A stretch of 64,000 nt of DNA from Acidobacteriaceae bacterium (GTDB taxonomy: Bacteria > Acidobacteriota > Terriglobia > Terriglobales > Acidobacteriaceae), in contig PMHV01000059.1 in assembly GCA_003156805.1 (NCBI GenBank), forward strand, positions 212,215 to 276,214. Direction: 5' to 3'. A program made the position numbers and the translations under genes. The notes beneath the pieces are model-generated. The model was given only the letters and a program-made list of their open reading frames with translations, was not told the origin of the DNA and made no database searches. Of this stretch, positions 26,596 to 35,027 are shown one piece after another. Numbering within the stretch: position 1 is the stretch's first letter; every line of letters begins with the position of its first letter.

Positions 26596-28368
26596 TCAGA
26601 TTGCTGAAATGGCGGATTTCTTCATCGGCCTGACGACTACCGGGCGGTGCAGCACGGTTTCCAGCAGATGGCGTTCGGCGGCGATGGTTTGCGCTGTGGG
26701 AGTGTTGGGCGCATAGCCTTCGGCGGCGATGACCAGGGCTTCGTTTCTGGCAAGGCCGCTCGGGGGCTTACGCAGGAATCCGTTGGTGCGATTTTTGCGC
26801 GTGGCCTTGGTTTCAATCTTCAGGTTTTCAATCTGAATGCGGCGGATGTGGCCGTCGTGCGAAACATCCATCGCATTGGCCAGGCGGAGGATTGCTGCCA
26901 ACTGAATCGTGATCTTTTGCTCGTTCGGAAGCAGATCGCGCAGCGCTTTGTGGTTTTTCGTGGGCAAGGCGCCGCAGTGGAAGCGGGCGACGATGGCGGC
27001 GCGCCGCATATCTTCCGGCTTCCATCCCAGGGGCGTGCCGTGAGCGCGAATCAATTCGCTTGATGCCTTGTGATGTCCCTTATTTCCTTTCGACTTGCCG
27101 ACATCATGCAGAAGCGCCGCGGCGAGCAGGCTGGAACGCGCGCCGGCGCCGGTCGTTTCTGCGCCATTCGTTTCTGCGTCATGCGCGGAGACCAGCAATC
27201 CTGCGGCGATGAGACCGTCGTAGAGTTGGAGCGCGAGGCGGGCGACGCGTTCGGAGTGCGCGAAATCGGGATCGAGCGACTTCGCCCAAAGTTTCATGCG
27301 GCGGGTGGCCAGCGCCTGAACTTGCTTGCCTTTTGGCAGAGCCTGCCGGAATACGGGCCACAAGGAACGGGGTCCGACCATTTTTTTGCGATAGCGGTTG
27401 ATTCTCTGGTTTCGCTCTTGGAGAATGCGGGAGCGCCACTGCTTCCGCAGATTTCCAGCGCTGTCGGCATGGTCTGAAAAAACTTTGTCTGGGAACAGGT
27501 GGTCCGAGAAAACATGGCAAGAAACGGCGGTGGCCCACAGCACGTCGAGATCGTGGACTTCGCCCAGCAGATCCTGCAACTCCTTCAAGTCACGGCTCCA
27601 GGCCGCGTGTTCGACGGGCAGGAAGTTTTCCACGATGTAGCGAAAACGCTTGATGCCGATGCGCAGGCTATGAAATGCCGTTTGGGATCGATTGCGCAGA
27701 GCGAGTTGGTGCAGCCGGTGGGCTTCGGCCCAGCGCTCGAGCGCCAGATGCTTCAATAGCGCACTGCCCGGGCGGACGCGCGCCGCACGCGGGGGAAGCG
27801 ACGCACACCACTGCTTCCATTGTTTGCGATCGAATTCGTCTTCTTCCAGCGCCGACTCGGCTTCGCGCTTTTGTTCGGCTTCGCGGTGAGCAAGGATTTG
27901 GAGCAGGGCAAGGGCGACTGGATCGCGCGCGGCGCGATCGCCGTTGTCAGCGGCTGCGGCATTTTCGATGTCGTGGAAATCGTGCTGCGATTGCGGCGGC
28001 ACCGGCGAGCCTGCACTGAACGGAGCCGAAGGCTCGCCCGCGCCCACAATACGGGCAGGAGCGGGAGCCAGCTTCTCGATCCACTCCGTCATGACCTGGA
28101 TGTCGCGCAGCGCTCCCAGGCGCTGAAAGAGGCGCTTGCCTGCTTTCTTCATGGCCTTCCAGTCGGGATCTGGGTCGATCGCCATCAATCCATCGGCAAG
28201 CGAACGGCAGCGGCGGAGCGCAACCCGCAAGTCGTGGACTGGATCCGGGGCAAAGCCGGCAGCAGCGCGGTCGCACTCCTCGAGAACGCGCAGCATCCAA
28301 AAGCGCAAGCCGGTGATCTTCACGGCGCGGGATACGGCGCTTTTCACGTTCTGGGATGACGAAACCAT
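26596..28368 (-). CDS. CHAD domain fused to an HD phosphohydrolase domain
   Basis: 590 residues. N-terminal CHAD domain (about 15-330): helical and His/Arg/Lys-rich, with the typical VHDLRVALRRCRSL and FHSLRIGIKRFRYIVENF motifs; CHAD binds inorganic polyphosphate. C-terminal HD domain (about 350-580): HSERVARLALQLYDG, AALLHDVGKSKGNKGHHK and FHCGALP, like the C-terminal part of Ppx/GppA exopolyphosphatases. The fusion suggests a polyphosphate-linked hydrolase or sensor. The Ppx catalytic (ASKHA) half is absent. Confidence 0.88.
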   Translation of the reverse strand: MVSSSQNVKSAVSRAVKITGLRFWMLRVLEECDRAAAGFAPDPVHDLRVALRRCRSLADGLMAIDPDPDWKAMKKAGKRLFQRLGALRDIQVMTEWIEKLAPAPARIVGAGEPSAPFSAGSPVPPQSQHDFHDIENAAAADNGDRAARDPVALALLQILAHREAEQKREAESALEEDEFDRKQWKQWCASLPPRAARVRPGSALLKHLALERWAEAHRLHQLALRNRSQTAFHSLRIGIKRFRYIVENFLPVEHAAWSRDLKELQDLLGEVHDLDVLWATAVSCHVFSDHLFPDKVFSDHADSAGNLRKQWRSRILQERNQRINRYRKKMVGPRSLWPVFRQALPKGKQVQALATRRMKLWAKSLDPDFAHSERVARLALQLYDGLIAAGLLVSAHDAETNGAETTGAGARSSLLAAALLHDVGKSKGNKGHHKASSELIRAHGTPLGWKPEDMRRAAIVARFHCGALPTKNHKALRDLLPNEQKITIQLAAILRLANAMDVSHDGHIRRIQIENLKIETKATRKNRTNGFLRKPPSGLARNEALVIAAEGYAPNTPTAQTIAAERHLLETVLHRPVVVRPMKKSAISAI

Positions 28369-28613
28369 AGTGTGGATTCTCTAATACGTTCCGCCGGCTG
28401 TTCTCGCCGCAGACCGGTTCCAACGCCAGTGCCGCCGAGGGGTTGCGCCCTGGGCAGACAAATTACTGATTTCGCGGTCTTTACCTGGATCATTCTGTAG
28501 CTCCAAAGCCTTAGACCTCGAGTGCTTATTGTATTACCTCAGTAATGTGCAGCAAATTACGGGTTGGCATAACCTTCTCTTTGTAGATTTGCGGACAATA
28601 CGAGGAGGTCCGT

Positions 28614-31328
28614 ATTACCACCACCGGAACATTTCAGGAGACTCGTGCCACTTCGGCACGCGCCTTTGTGCACAGTCTGAACATCCTGATCAAGTACAGC
28701 CGGATGTACGGCTTTGAACACAAGCGCACCGCCGCGCAGTTCGCAACCGCCTGGAACGAACTGAAGCAGGGCCTGCCCAAAGCGGGCGATGGAGGATTCT
28801 TGCTGGGGGTTTCCAGCAACAAGCTGTTGCTGGACGGCATCCCGCTGGAAACAGGACAGGCGGAGAGCAGTTTCGCGCAGCTTCTGACCGCCGCCGGATT
28901 GGCCAGTCTCCACTTTTCCAAAGACGTTACGACAGAAGATTTCACGAGCCTGGTGCGCGCGTTTACAGTGGCCGGCTCGAAAGCGCAGGACGTAGCCAAG
29001 CAGATCAAGGAAGCGCTGAACGCCACCAAAAACAGCACGATCAGGATCAATGAAGTGAAGTTTGTGGCTGCGGATCCGCTGACCGGCGACGTTAGCGTGG
29101 CCGCGCAGATTGCGGCGCAAACGCTGGGACCGGAATTCAAGCAGTGGTTGAACGATCCGCAAAAACTGCTGCAGCTCATAGCCGCCGCCGAAGGCGCGAA
29201 TGCCGGAGGCGGAGCCGGCACCGCTGGCGGAGCTCCGTTGGGCAGCGTACCCAACGTTAGCCTTGGGGCAAGTTCGGGCGCTGCGGCTGGTAGTGCGACC
29301 GGCGCGGCGCCGGCATGGACGGGCGGAGTGGTACCGCTGCAAGAGGCCGAAGTGATTCAGACCATCCGGCTGCTCACCCGTTTTGGCCAGGTTCAAAATG
29401 ACGACAACGCCGGCGCGGAGGATTTGCAAAAGGAACTGAGCGCCACCGACTCCGGAACGCGGGTCAACCTGCAACAGTTGCTGGCCGGCCTCGCATCGCA
29501 GGCCGGCAACGCAGAACAAGATACGCCGTTGCTGATGAAAGCGGCTGAGCACATGGCCATCCGCTTCGCTCTGGAGCGCTACCAGCGAGGCGAGGTGAAG
29601 GTCAACGCCGTGCATCAGATGCTGGAGCACATGAGCCGGCAAATGGATTCCCTGCGCCAGATCCTGCGCTTGCAGGAAGACAAGATGAGTAAGGCGGGAA
29701 TCCTGGTGGAGTCGCACGCGGACATTCTGGACCGCATGTTTTGGGCGGAGGTTCCGGAATCTGGGAAGAAAAGCGTGCTGCTTTCGCACGAGGCGCCATG
29801 CGTGCCTCCGCGTAATCTGCGTCAATTTGTCGAGATCTTGCTGGACCGGGAAGACAGGGAATCGGCGGCGGACATCCTCGTAAACTATTACGGCTGCCTG
29901 GCTGCGAAAGACATCGAGTCGCGGCGCAAAACAGCCATCGGCCTGAGCCAATTGGCGGATTTGTACGCTCGTCTGGGCGGCCAAGCGCTGGGGGCGGCCA
30001 TCGGAAAACTCTGCGCACAATTGAGCGCGGAGAAAGATCCCGAAATGCAGAGCCTGTTGAGCGCGGCCTTTGTGCGCCTCAGCCAGGAGGCCAGCGAATC
30101 CAAGAACTATGCGGCGGTCATCGAAGTATGTGCGGGCATGGAAACGCTGCAACAGCAGCGGCCGGTGCTGTTGAACGATCTACGTCCGCGCGTGGGGGTG
30201 GAGAACCGGCTGCCTGAATTCATTGAAGAAGCCCTGCACTGCGATCCGGTGCCCCCGGAGTTGCTTACGGTGCTGCGGCGGACCTGCCAATCGGGCGCCG
30301 AACATCTTGCGGACCGCTTTTTCCGTTGTATGCGGCGGGATGAGTGCGACCGTATGGTCGAACTGGTGAACGAAACGGGATCGCCTGCGTTGGCGCAGCT
30401 ACGGGAGATTCTGCGGACGGGTCAGCCGCGGCAAGCTTCTGTGGTGGTGGGATTATTGAGCCGGCTGGATGTGGCCACGCTGCTGGAGCTGCTGCCGGTG
30501 CGCCTGCCGGAGTGGAACCGTTTCTATCATGACATCGTGGTTCGGCAGATCGCGTATGGCGCGGCTCCGGACCGTGGACGCACCATCCTGGAACTGGCCG
30601 AAATTTTGGATCCGGTAGTATTGCCGGAAGCGATCGACGAGATCGGCATGAGCGGCGATCTGACTGCGGCTCCGCCCTTGCTGGCCATGGCGCGACCGGG
30701 CGAAGCAGCTTCGCGTTCACCATTTGTGCAGCTCAAAGCTATTGAATCGCTGGGACGGTTGCGCGATCCGGAGGCGGTAGTCTTGCTGCGCGAGATTGTG
30801 GAAACCAAGAAAACGTTTGGCTGGGTTCATCCCCGTGAACTGCGAATTGCGGCAGCGCAGGCGCTTTCCAAGACTGACCCGCGCTATAGCAGCCAGATTT
30901 TGTCCGATAGCGGCATTGAGCCGGGGGAACTGGCGATTGCGCCCCTGGATATGGCTCCAGCCTGTCCGTTTGTGCGTCAGCGTCGCTACGAGCGCATGGC
31001 TCTGGCACGCACCGTGACGGCGACCATCGGCAGTTCGTGGGGAAAATCGAGAATTCAGATCCGCGAACTGAGCCTGGGCGGCGGTATGGGCACGAAAGAA
31101 GACAACCTGCGCATTGGCAGCGAGGCCGATCTGGAGATTTCCGCGGGCATGAGATCGAAGATTCGCGCGCACGTGCTGCTCCGCCGGGCGCGCGTGAATG
31201 AAGTAGGATTCGAAATTGTCAATACCGATCTGGAAAGCCGTTACCGCCTGCGCCGCTTGCTGATGGAGACGATGAATCGCGCTCCCCAAGGTAAGGAACA
31301 GGACTGGAACGGACAGCGGAAGGTTTAG
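28614..31328 (+). CDS. Large HEAT-repeat protein with C-terminal PilZ-like domain; ATT start suspected
   Basis: About 904 residues from ATT 28614, or 886 from GTG 28668. Mostly helical, with HEAT-like repeats in the second half (AIESLGRLRDPEAVVLLREI, ELRIAAAQALSKTDP), an Ala/Gly-rich linker near 180-240, and a C-terminal PilZ-like domain from about residue 785 (RQRRYERMALARTV ... IRELSLGGGMG), so possibly a c-di-GMP effector. A perfect AGGAGGT at 28603-28609 stands 5 bases before ATT and has no ATG/GTG/TTG at start distance; GTG 28668 has no ribosome-binding site. Confidence 0.8.
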   Translation: MTTTGTFQETRATSARAFVHSLNILIKYSRMYGFEHKRTAAQFATAWNELKQGLPKAGDGGFLLGVSSNKLLLDGIPLETGQAESSFAQLLTAAGLASLHFSKDVTTEDFTSLVRAFTVAGSKAQDVAKQIKEALNATKNSTIRINEVKFVAADPLTGDVSVAAQIAAQTLGPEFKQWLNDPQKLLQLIAAAEGANAGGGAGTAGGAPLGSVPNVSLGASSGAAAGSATGAAPAWTGGVVPLQEAEVIQTIRLLTRFGQVQNDDNAGAEDLQKELSATDSGTRVNLQQLLAGLASQAGNAEQDTPLLMKAAEHMAIRFALERYQRGEVKVNAVHQMLEHMSRQMDSLRQILRLQEDKMSKAGILVESHADILDRMFWAEVPESGKKSVLLSHEAPCVPPRNLRQFVEILLDREDRESAADILVNYYGCLAAKDIESRRKTAIGLSQLADLYARLGGQALGAAIGKLCAQLSAEKDPEMQSLLSAAFVRLSQEASESKNYAAVIEVCAGMETLQQQRPVLLNDLRPRVGVENRLPEFIEEALHCDPVPPELLTVLRRTCQSGAEHLADRFFRCMRRDECDRMVELVNETGSPALAQLREILRTGQPRQASVVVGLLSRLDVATLLELLPVRLPEWNRFYHDIVVRQIAYGAAPDRGRTILELAEILDPVVLPEAIDEIGMSGDLTAAPPLLAMARPGEAASRSPFVQLKAIESLGRLRDPEAVVLLREIVETKKTFGWVHPRELRIAAAQALSKTDPRYSSQILSDSGIEPGELAIAPLDMAPACPFVRQRRYERMALARTVTATIGSSWGKSRIQIRELSLGGGMGTKEDNLRIGSEADLEISAGMRSKIRAHVLLRRARVNEVGFEIVNTDLESRYRLRRLLMETMNRAPQGKEQDWNGQRKV

Positions 31329-31358
31329 GCGGCGCCATAGCAAGGATGCAGAAGAAAA

Positions 31359-31390
31359 AAGCCTCTGTTCGCCGATGCGGACAGAGGCTT
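31359..31390 (-). terminator. Rho-independent terminator after atpE
   Basis: Perfect 10-bp stem AAGCCTCTGT (31359-31368) / ACAGAGGCTT (31381-31390), 12-base loop. Read on the minus strand it is followed by TTTTTTCTT, closing the atp operon 15 bases after the atpE stop. It may also stop plus-strand transcripts from the HEAT/PilZ gene. Confidence 0.85.
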
Positions 31391-31405
31391 TCTCATCTTC
31401 GCAGT

Positions 31406-31723
31406 TTACCTCACGACTTTGACAAAGATGATGAGGAAGGTAAACAGGACCAGCGACTCGATGAAAGCCAGTCCCACAAACAGGGCAATCTGAATTCCCG
31501 GCCTTGCCGCGGGGTTTCGGGCCAAGCCTTCACAGGCGGCGGAAGCGACTCGACCCTGGCCCAGTGCCGCCAGAGCAGCGGCAAAAGCCATGGCGAAGCC
31601 GGACGTAATAGCCACCCAGTTGGTGCCGCCGGAAGCCGCCGCCGGCTCCCCTTGGGCAAAAGCAGGCACGGCGAAGAGGGACAACGCTACGATGGTCAAG
31701 ATCAGAAACACGACTTTACGCAT
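31406..31723 (-). CDS. atpE: ATP synthase F0 subunit c with N-terminal signal-like extension
   Basis: Forms the ion-carrying ring of ATP synthase. 105 residues: an N-terminal hydrophobic segment ending PAFAQGEP that looks like a cleavable signal peptide, then the two-helix c subunit. Helix 1 ends in LGQGRVASAA; the polar loop is ARNPAARPG; helix 2 carries the ion-binding Glu 89 in LAFIESLVLF. Gln 56 and Ser 90 resemble part of the sodium-binding signature, though the following residues do not. Last gene of the F0 operon. Confidence 0.95.
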   Translation of the reverse strand: MRKVVFLILTIVALSLFAVPAFAQGEPAAASGGTNWVAITSGFAMAFAAALAALGQGRVASAACEGLARNPAARPGIQIALFVGLAFIESLVLFTFLIIFVKVVR

Positions 31724-31826
31724 ATTCGACTCTCCATACTGCCAGGAATTTTCGCCAGGAGGTGGTTGACGTCATCCTCGTGCAGACGCCCTCACACTGA
31801 CGAAATCTACAAAAAGCCGGAAGAAA

Positions 31827-32555
31827 TTAGTGTTCGTGCGCCGTGGCCTCGCCGAGATAAACACAGGCGAGGATCACGAAAATGTAAGTCTGGATCAAGG
31901 AAACGCCGACATGCAGAGCTTCGAAGACGATCGGCACGCCGATCGGTATCAGGGAAAAAAACACCAAAGTTACCATCTCGCCGGCGAACATATTGGCGTA
32001 AAGGCGAACTGTGAGCGACAAAAGGCGAGCGGTGTGGCTGAAGATCTCGATCGGCAACATCAAAGGGGCAAGCCACCATACCGGTCCCATGAAATGCTTG
32101 AAGTAGGCAAGGCCGTTGGTCCGCAGACCCTGGAAGTGATAGTAGAACCAGGTGAGCAGCGCGCAGCCGAGCGGAACGATGGGAACCGCAGTAGGCGATT
32201 CGAAGCTTGGGATAATGCCGATCAGATTGCAGGTGAGGATGAAAAGTCCCAAGGTTACCAGATACGAATGATACGGCTTATAGTGATGGCCGATGATCTC
32301 CTCGCCCATGTTGCCAACGAAACTCTCAATCCACTCCATGGAATGCTGCAAACCGCCGGGCTGGTCGACCGAAAGCCGCAGCCGAACCGCCACAAACAGA
32401 GCGCTCAACAGCAGCACTACGAGCACTTCCATAGCAAAGCTATCGGAGATCGGCGTGGCCGCATGTTTGGGATGGATGTGCAGGGCGAGCAGCAAGGAAA
32501 GCACCGGGCCGCCGAACCAGCGGTTGAGCAGCGCGGTGAACCAGAGGTGCTCCAT
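31827..32555 (-). CDS. atpB: ATP synthase F0 subunit a
   Basis: Ion-channel subunit against the c ring. 242 residues and five or six helices. The essential Arg lies in SLTVRLYANMFAGEM; the C-terminal block SLIQTYIFVILACVYLGEA is typical. A perfect 14-bp tandem duplication ends exactly at its start codon, and no clear ribosome-binding site is seen. About 100 bases separate it from atpE. Confidence 0.95.
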   Translation of the reverse strand: MEHLWFTALLNRWFGGPVLSLLLALHIHPKHAATPISDSFAMEVLVVLLLSALFVAVRLRLSVDQPGGLQHSMEWIESFVGNMGEEIIGHHYKPYHSYLVTLGLFILTCNLIGIIPSFESPTAVPIVPLGCALLTWFYYHFQGLRTNGLAYFKHFMGPVWWLAPLMLPIEIFSHTARLLSLTVRLYANMFAGEMVTLVFFSLIPIGVPIVFEALHVGVSLIQTYIFVILACVYLGEATAHEH

Positions 32556-32583
32556 GATTTATGAACCCGGATTTATGAACCCG
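32556..32583. repeat. Perfect 14-bp tandem duplication abutting the atpB start
   Basis: GATTTATGAACCCG occurs at 32556-32569 and again at 32570-32583. On the minus strand the two copies run directly into the atpB ATG (32555-32553), taking the place where a ribosome-binding site would be. Confidence 0.8.
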
Positions 32584-32641
32584 AACTTGCGGCCCCAAAG
32601 TTACGATTTCAGCAAAATCCTGATGACGAGCGTTTCTAGAG

Positions 32642-33091
32642 TTAGTATCCGCGGCGTAAGGCGGCGTACGTTTCAAAGCCCGCTTCCATCAACATTGCCG
32701 CCACCGGCATGCACAACCCGAACAGAAAGCCCCGGAAGGCCCGAGAAGAACTTGTGAATATAACATAGGCAACGATTCCCGCCAAAAGATAGCGGAGGAA
32801 AAAGCCGTTAACGAGAGAGAGACCATGTTCACGGTTCCTGGTTTCGACGACGCGCGCAGCAAGGGCTTGGACCGCTTGGTTCAAGGAGCGGAAACTCCAA
32901 TAGGCGATCAATGAACCCGCGGCAAAGCCCAGACCAGCGATCAAGCCGAAACGCCAGGCGGTGAAGACGGTGAAGGTCAACCCGAGGACGAGAAGGAAAC
33001 GCAGCATTCTGGGAATGGCGGCGGAGAAGAAGCGGTCGGCGGGGGTTGAAGGTTCAGCCGGGACAGGCGGAGGTAGAGGACTGGAAGTCAT
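32642..33091 (-). CDS. atpI: ATP synthase subunit I-like membrane protein
   Basis: 149 residues, Pro-rich N-terminus, four hydrophobic helices (MLRFLLVLGLTFTVFTAW, GLIAGLGFAAGSLIAYWSF, FFLRYLLAGIVAYVIF, GFLFGLCMPVAAMLMEAGF). It matches the ATP-synthase-I family that sits before atpB and helps assemble the c ring. The identity rests on topology and position. A TATAAT on the minus strand (33144-33139) lies about 48 bases upstream. Confidence 0.8.
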   Translation of the reverse strand: MTSSPLPPPVPAEPSTPADRFFSAAIPRMLRFLLVLGLTFTVFTAWRFGLIAGLGFAAGSLIAYWSFRSLNQAVQALAARVVETRNREHGLSLVNGFFLRYLLAGIVAYVIFTSSSRAFRGFLFGLCMPVAAMLMEAGFETYAALRRGY

Positions 33092-33211
33092 CGGGCTGCG
33101 TCCTGCGAGATTGAACTACTTAGGAGTTAAGGCCCTCGATTATAGTAAGGCACTTCATCGCAGCGCTGGAAGGGCTGCACGACCCAAAATCGGAGTTTTC
33201 CGCAGCGAGTT

Positions 33212-33454
33212 CTAAGCGTCCGGCTTTTGGCGGGACAGAGCCGTGGCCATGCGAATCATTTGTACGAATCCGGCAACCGCGCCGAAGATCACCCCCGCGA
33301 GGTAGAGCCAGCGGGTGTGCATCCAGCGGTCCAAGAGCCTGCCGAGCGCGTAACCCAGGAAGACCGCCGCGGGGATAATAAATCCAATCTCAGAGTAACG
33401 AGCCGCAGAGACGAGGGGGCTTGGCTTGGAGGGGCGAGTTGGATCTTCAGGCAC
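33212..33454 (-). CDS. atpZ: AtpZ/AtpI-type small membrane protein
   Basis: 80 residues with two helices (IGFIIPAAVFLGYALGRLLD and LYLAGVIFGAVAGFVQMI). The GYALGRLLDRW loop and GAVAGFVQMIR are the usual AtpZ marks. It is the first gene of the atpZ-I-B-E set and likely helps F0 assembly or cation transport. F1 genes are not in the window, so F0 and F1 appear to be at separate loci. Confidence 0.85.
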   Translation of the reverse strand: MPEDPTRPSKPSPLVSAARYSEIGFIIPAAVFLGYALGRLLDRWMHTRWLYLAGVIFGAVAGFVQMIRMATALSRQKPDA

Positions 33455-33574
33455 GACGAAACAAATTCTACCCTAACCGACTGGCTGCGGCGACTGATTC
33501 GGGGTTTCGTTGGCACCGCCTCGTTTGCCTACGGCGGGCCGGGTCCGGATAGAGGTTTCCGTCGCCGGCGTCTC

Positions 33575-35020
33575 TCACGGCGTCGTGATCAGGCGGATGG
33601 GCACGGGAGAGGTTCCGGTGACGGCTGGGTTTGTGGTGCTCCCGCAGGCAGCCACGTTCATAACCGTCACGTTTATTTCTCCGACATTCGTAGTCCCGTC
33701 GACCCAGTTGATGAAAACCTGCAAGAAACCGATGATCGTGACTTGAGACGTGGCCGGGCCGATCAAGGTGGCACTGTTGTCATAGATGGGCAAGGAGACG
33801 ATGGAGGGGCTGCTGGTGATTTCGCTGTTTTGCGCTATGCCCGTGGTCCCGGTTGTAAGCAGTAGAGCGCTGTTGCTTCCCGCCTGAATCTGAAACGGGT
33901 AGGCGTTCTGGACGAGTACATCCTGGCCGCTGTTCACCGTGCCGGACGCGTTGGCGTTGATGAGACATTGCGCTCCGTTCACGCTGTCGTTCCGGAGCGG
34001 CCCCGGATTTTCCGACAGATCCACTATGTTTCCGTTGGTAACCCCGCACTGGTATACGGTGGATTGGTCACAGCCCGCGACAGCCTCCGTGTAGGGGTTG
34101 ACGGTCACGTCTGAGCAGGCGCTGACCGCGCCGGAGGCAATTGCAATGGAGGGGTTCAACACTTGGCCCGGAACGTAGTCCAGGCGGGCACCGGTGCCTA
34201 ATGAGCCGTTCGCTTTGGGTGGTTCAACCAGCGTGCAGGCGCTCCCCGGGGGCTTCGGATTGCAATCTGCGACCAACGTAAATGTCTCACCGATCACCCC
34301 GATGCCGCTGGCTGCGATTCCTCCGTTCACGATCGATCCGTTGTTGACAAACTGCATGCAGTTACCGGTGCAGGTCCCGCCGGCCCCGGTTGGGTCTATG
34401 TTAGGAACGATCCACGGCTTGACGCAGCGAGGGCTTACGGGGGTCACGGGGTCCGAGCCTGAAGGATTGAACGCTTCCGCACTGGCGGTGGCGCTCACGC
34501 TGCTGCCGGTTTGGCCCCATATGCGGGCGAAAGAAGTGGGCAGGCCTTTGCGCTGCACGTAGACGGTGACGATGGGATTGGTAGCGAAGGTAGGGTCAAG
34601 CCCCGACGAGCAGTCTGCAGAACCCGCAGGAGTGACCGCAGTCGAATACGTCACTTTTACTGTTATCGAGGCATTCGGGACAGAGAGGCCGCCGATTGGG
34701 TTTTGTCCTGCGACGGCTGAGGCTGCCTGAGCGGCGGGTGGGTTCGCGCCGCCGCAGATTTTCTGCCACGACCCGCTCAGGTTGGCGGGATCTCCAGTGA
34801 TGCCGGAAAGAGAAATGACCCTCGCCGCCGCCAATGCCGCCGCATCGGCAGCACGCTGCGCTTCTGTGCTGGCCTGGTAAAGCGTTCCCACATCGATCGA
34901 CAGGGCGGCAAGCCCGATCATGGCCACAATAGATCCGGCCACGAGGGCGATGGTAACGCCGCGCTCGCCGCGGCAGTGTGAGGCGTTTTTTCGCGGGCGA
35001 CGAATCAGCGGAGGCAGCAT
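33575..35020 (-). CDS. TadG-like Tad/Flp pilus assembly protein
   Basis: 481 residues. A short basic head, then the Tad-type membrane helix with ERGVTIALVAGSIVAMIGLAA (about 19-39) and DVGTLYQASTEAQRAADAAALAAA, the hallmark of TadE/TadG-like pseudopilins. The long C-terminal exported part is Gly/Ser/Thr-rich with paired cysteines (VTPVSPRCVKPW; GGTCTGNCMQF). Last gene of the tadV-tadE-tadE-tadG set, 7 bases after the second tadE. Confidence 0.85.
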   Translation of the reverse strand: MLPPLIRRPRKNASHCRGERGVTIALVAGSIVAMIGLAALSIDVGTLYQASTEAQRAADAAALAAARVISLSGITGDPANLSGSWQKICGGANPPAAQAASAVAGQNPIGGLSVPNASITVKVTYSTAVTPAGSADCSSGLDPTFATNPIVTVYVQRKGLPTSFARIWGQTGSSVSATASAEAFNPSGSDPVTPVSPRCVKPWIVPNIDPTGAGGTCTGNCMQFVNNGSIVNGGIAASGIGVIGETFTLVADCNPKPPGSACTLVEPPKANGSLGTGARLDYVPGQVLNPSIAIASGAVSACSDVTVNPYTEAVAGCDQSTVYQCGVTNGNIVDLSENPGPLRNDSVNGAQCLINANASGTVNSGQDVLVQNAYPFQIQAGSNSALLLTTGTTGIAQNSEITSSPSIVSLPIYDNSATLIGPATSQVTIIGFLQVFINWVDGTTNVGEINVTVMNVAACGSTTNPAVTGTSPVPIRLITTP

Positions 35021-35027
35021 AGAAATC

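Noticed and set aside
28557-30152. 531-codon open frame on the minus strand opposite the HEAT/PilZ gene
   Set aside because: Low-complexity Arg/Gln/His composition typical of the complement of a GC-rich gene; the plus-strand frame has domains and a ribosome-binding site.
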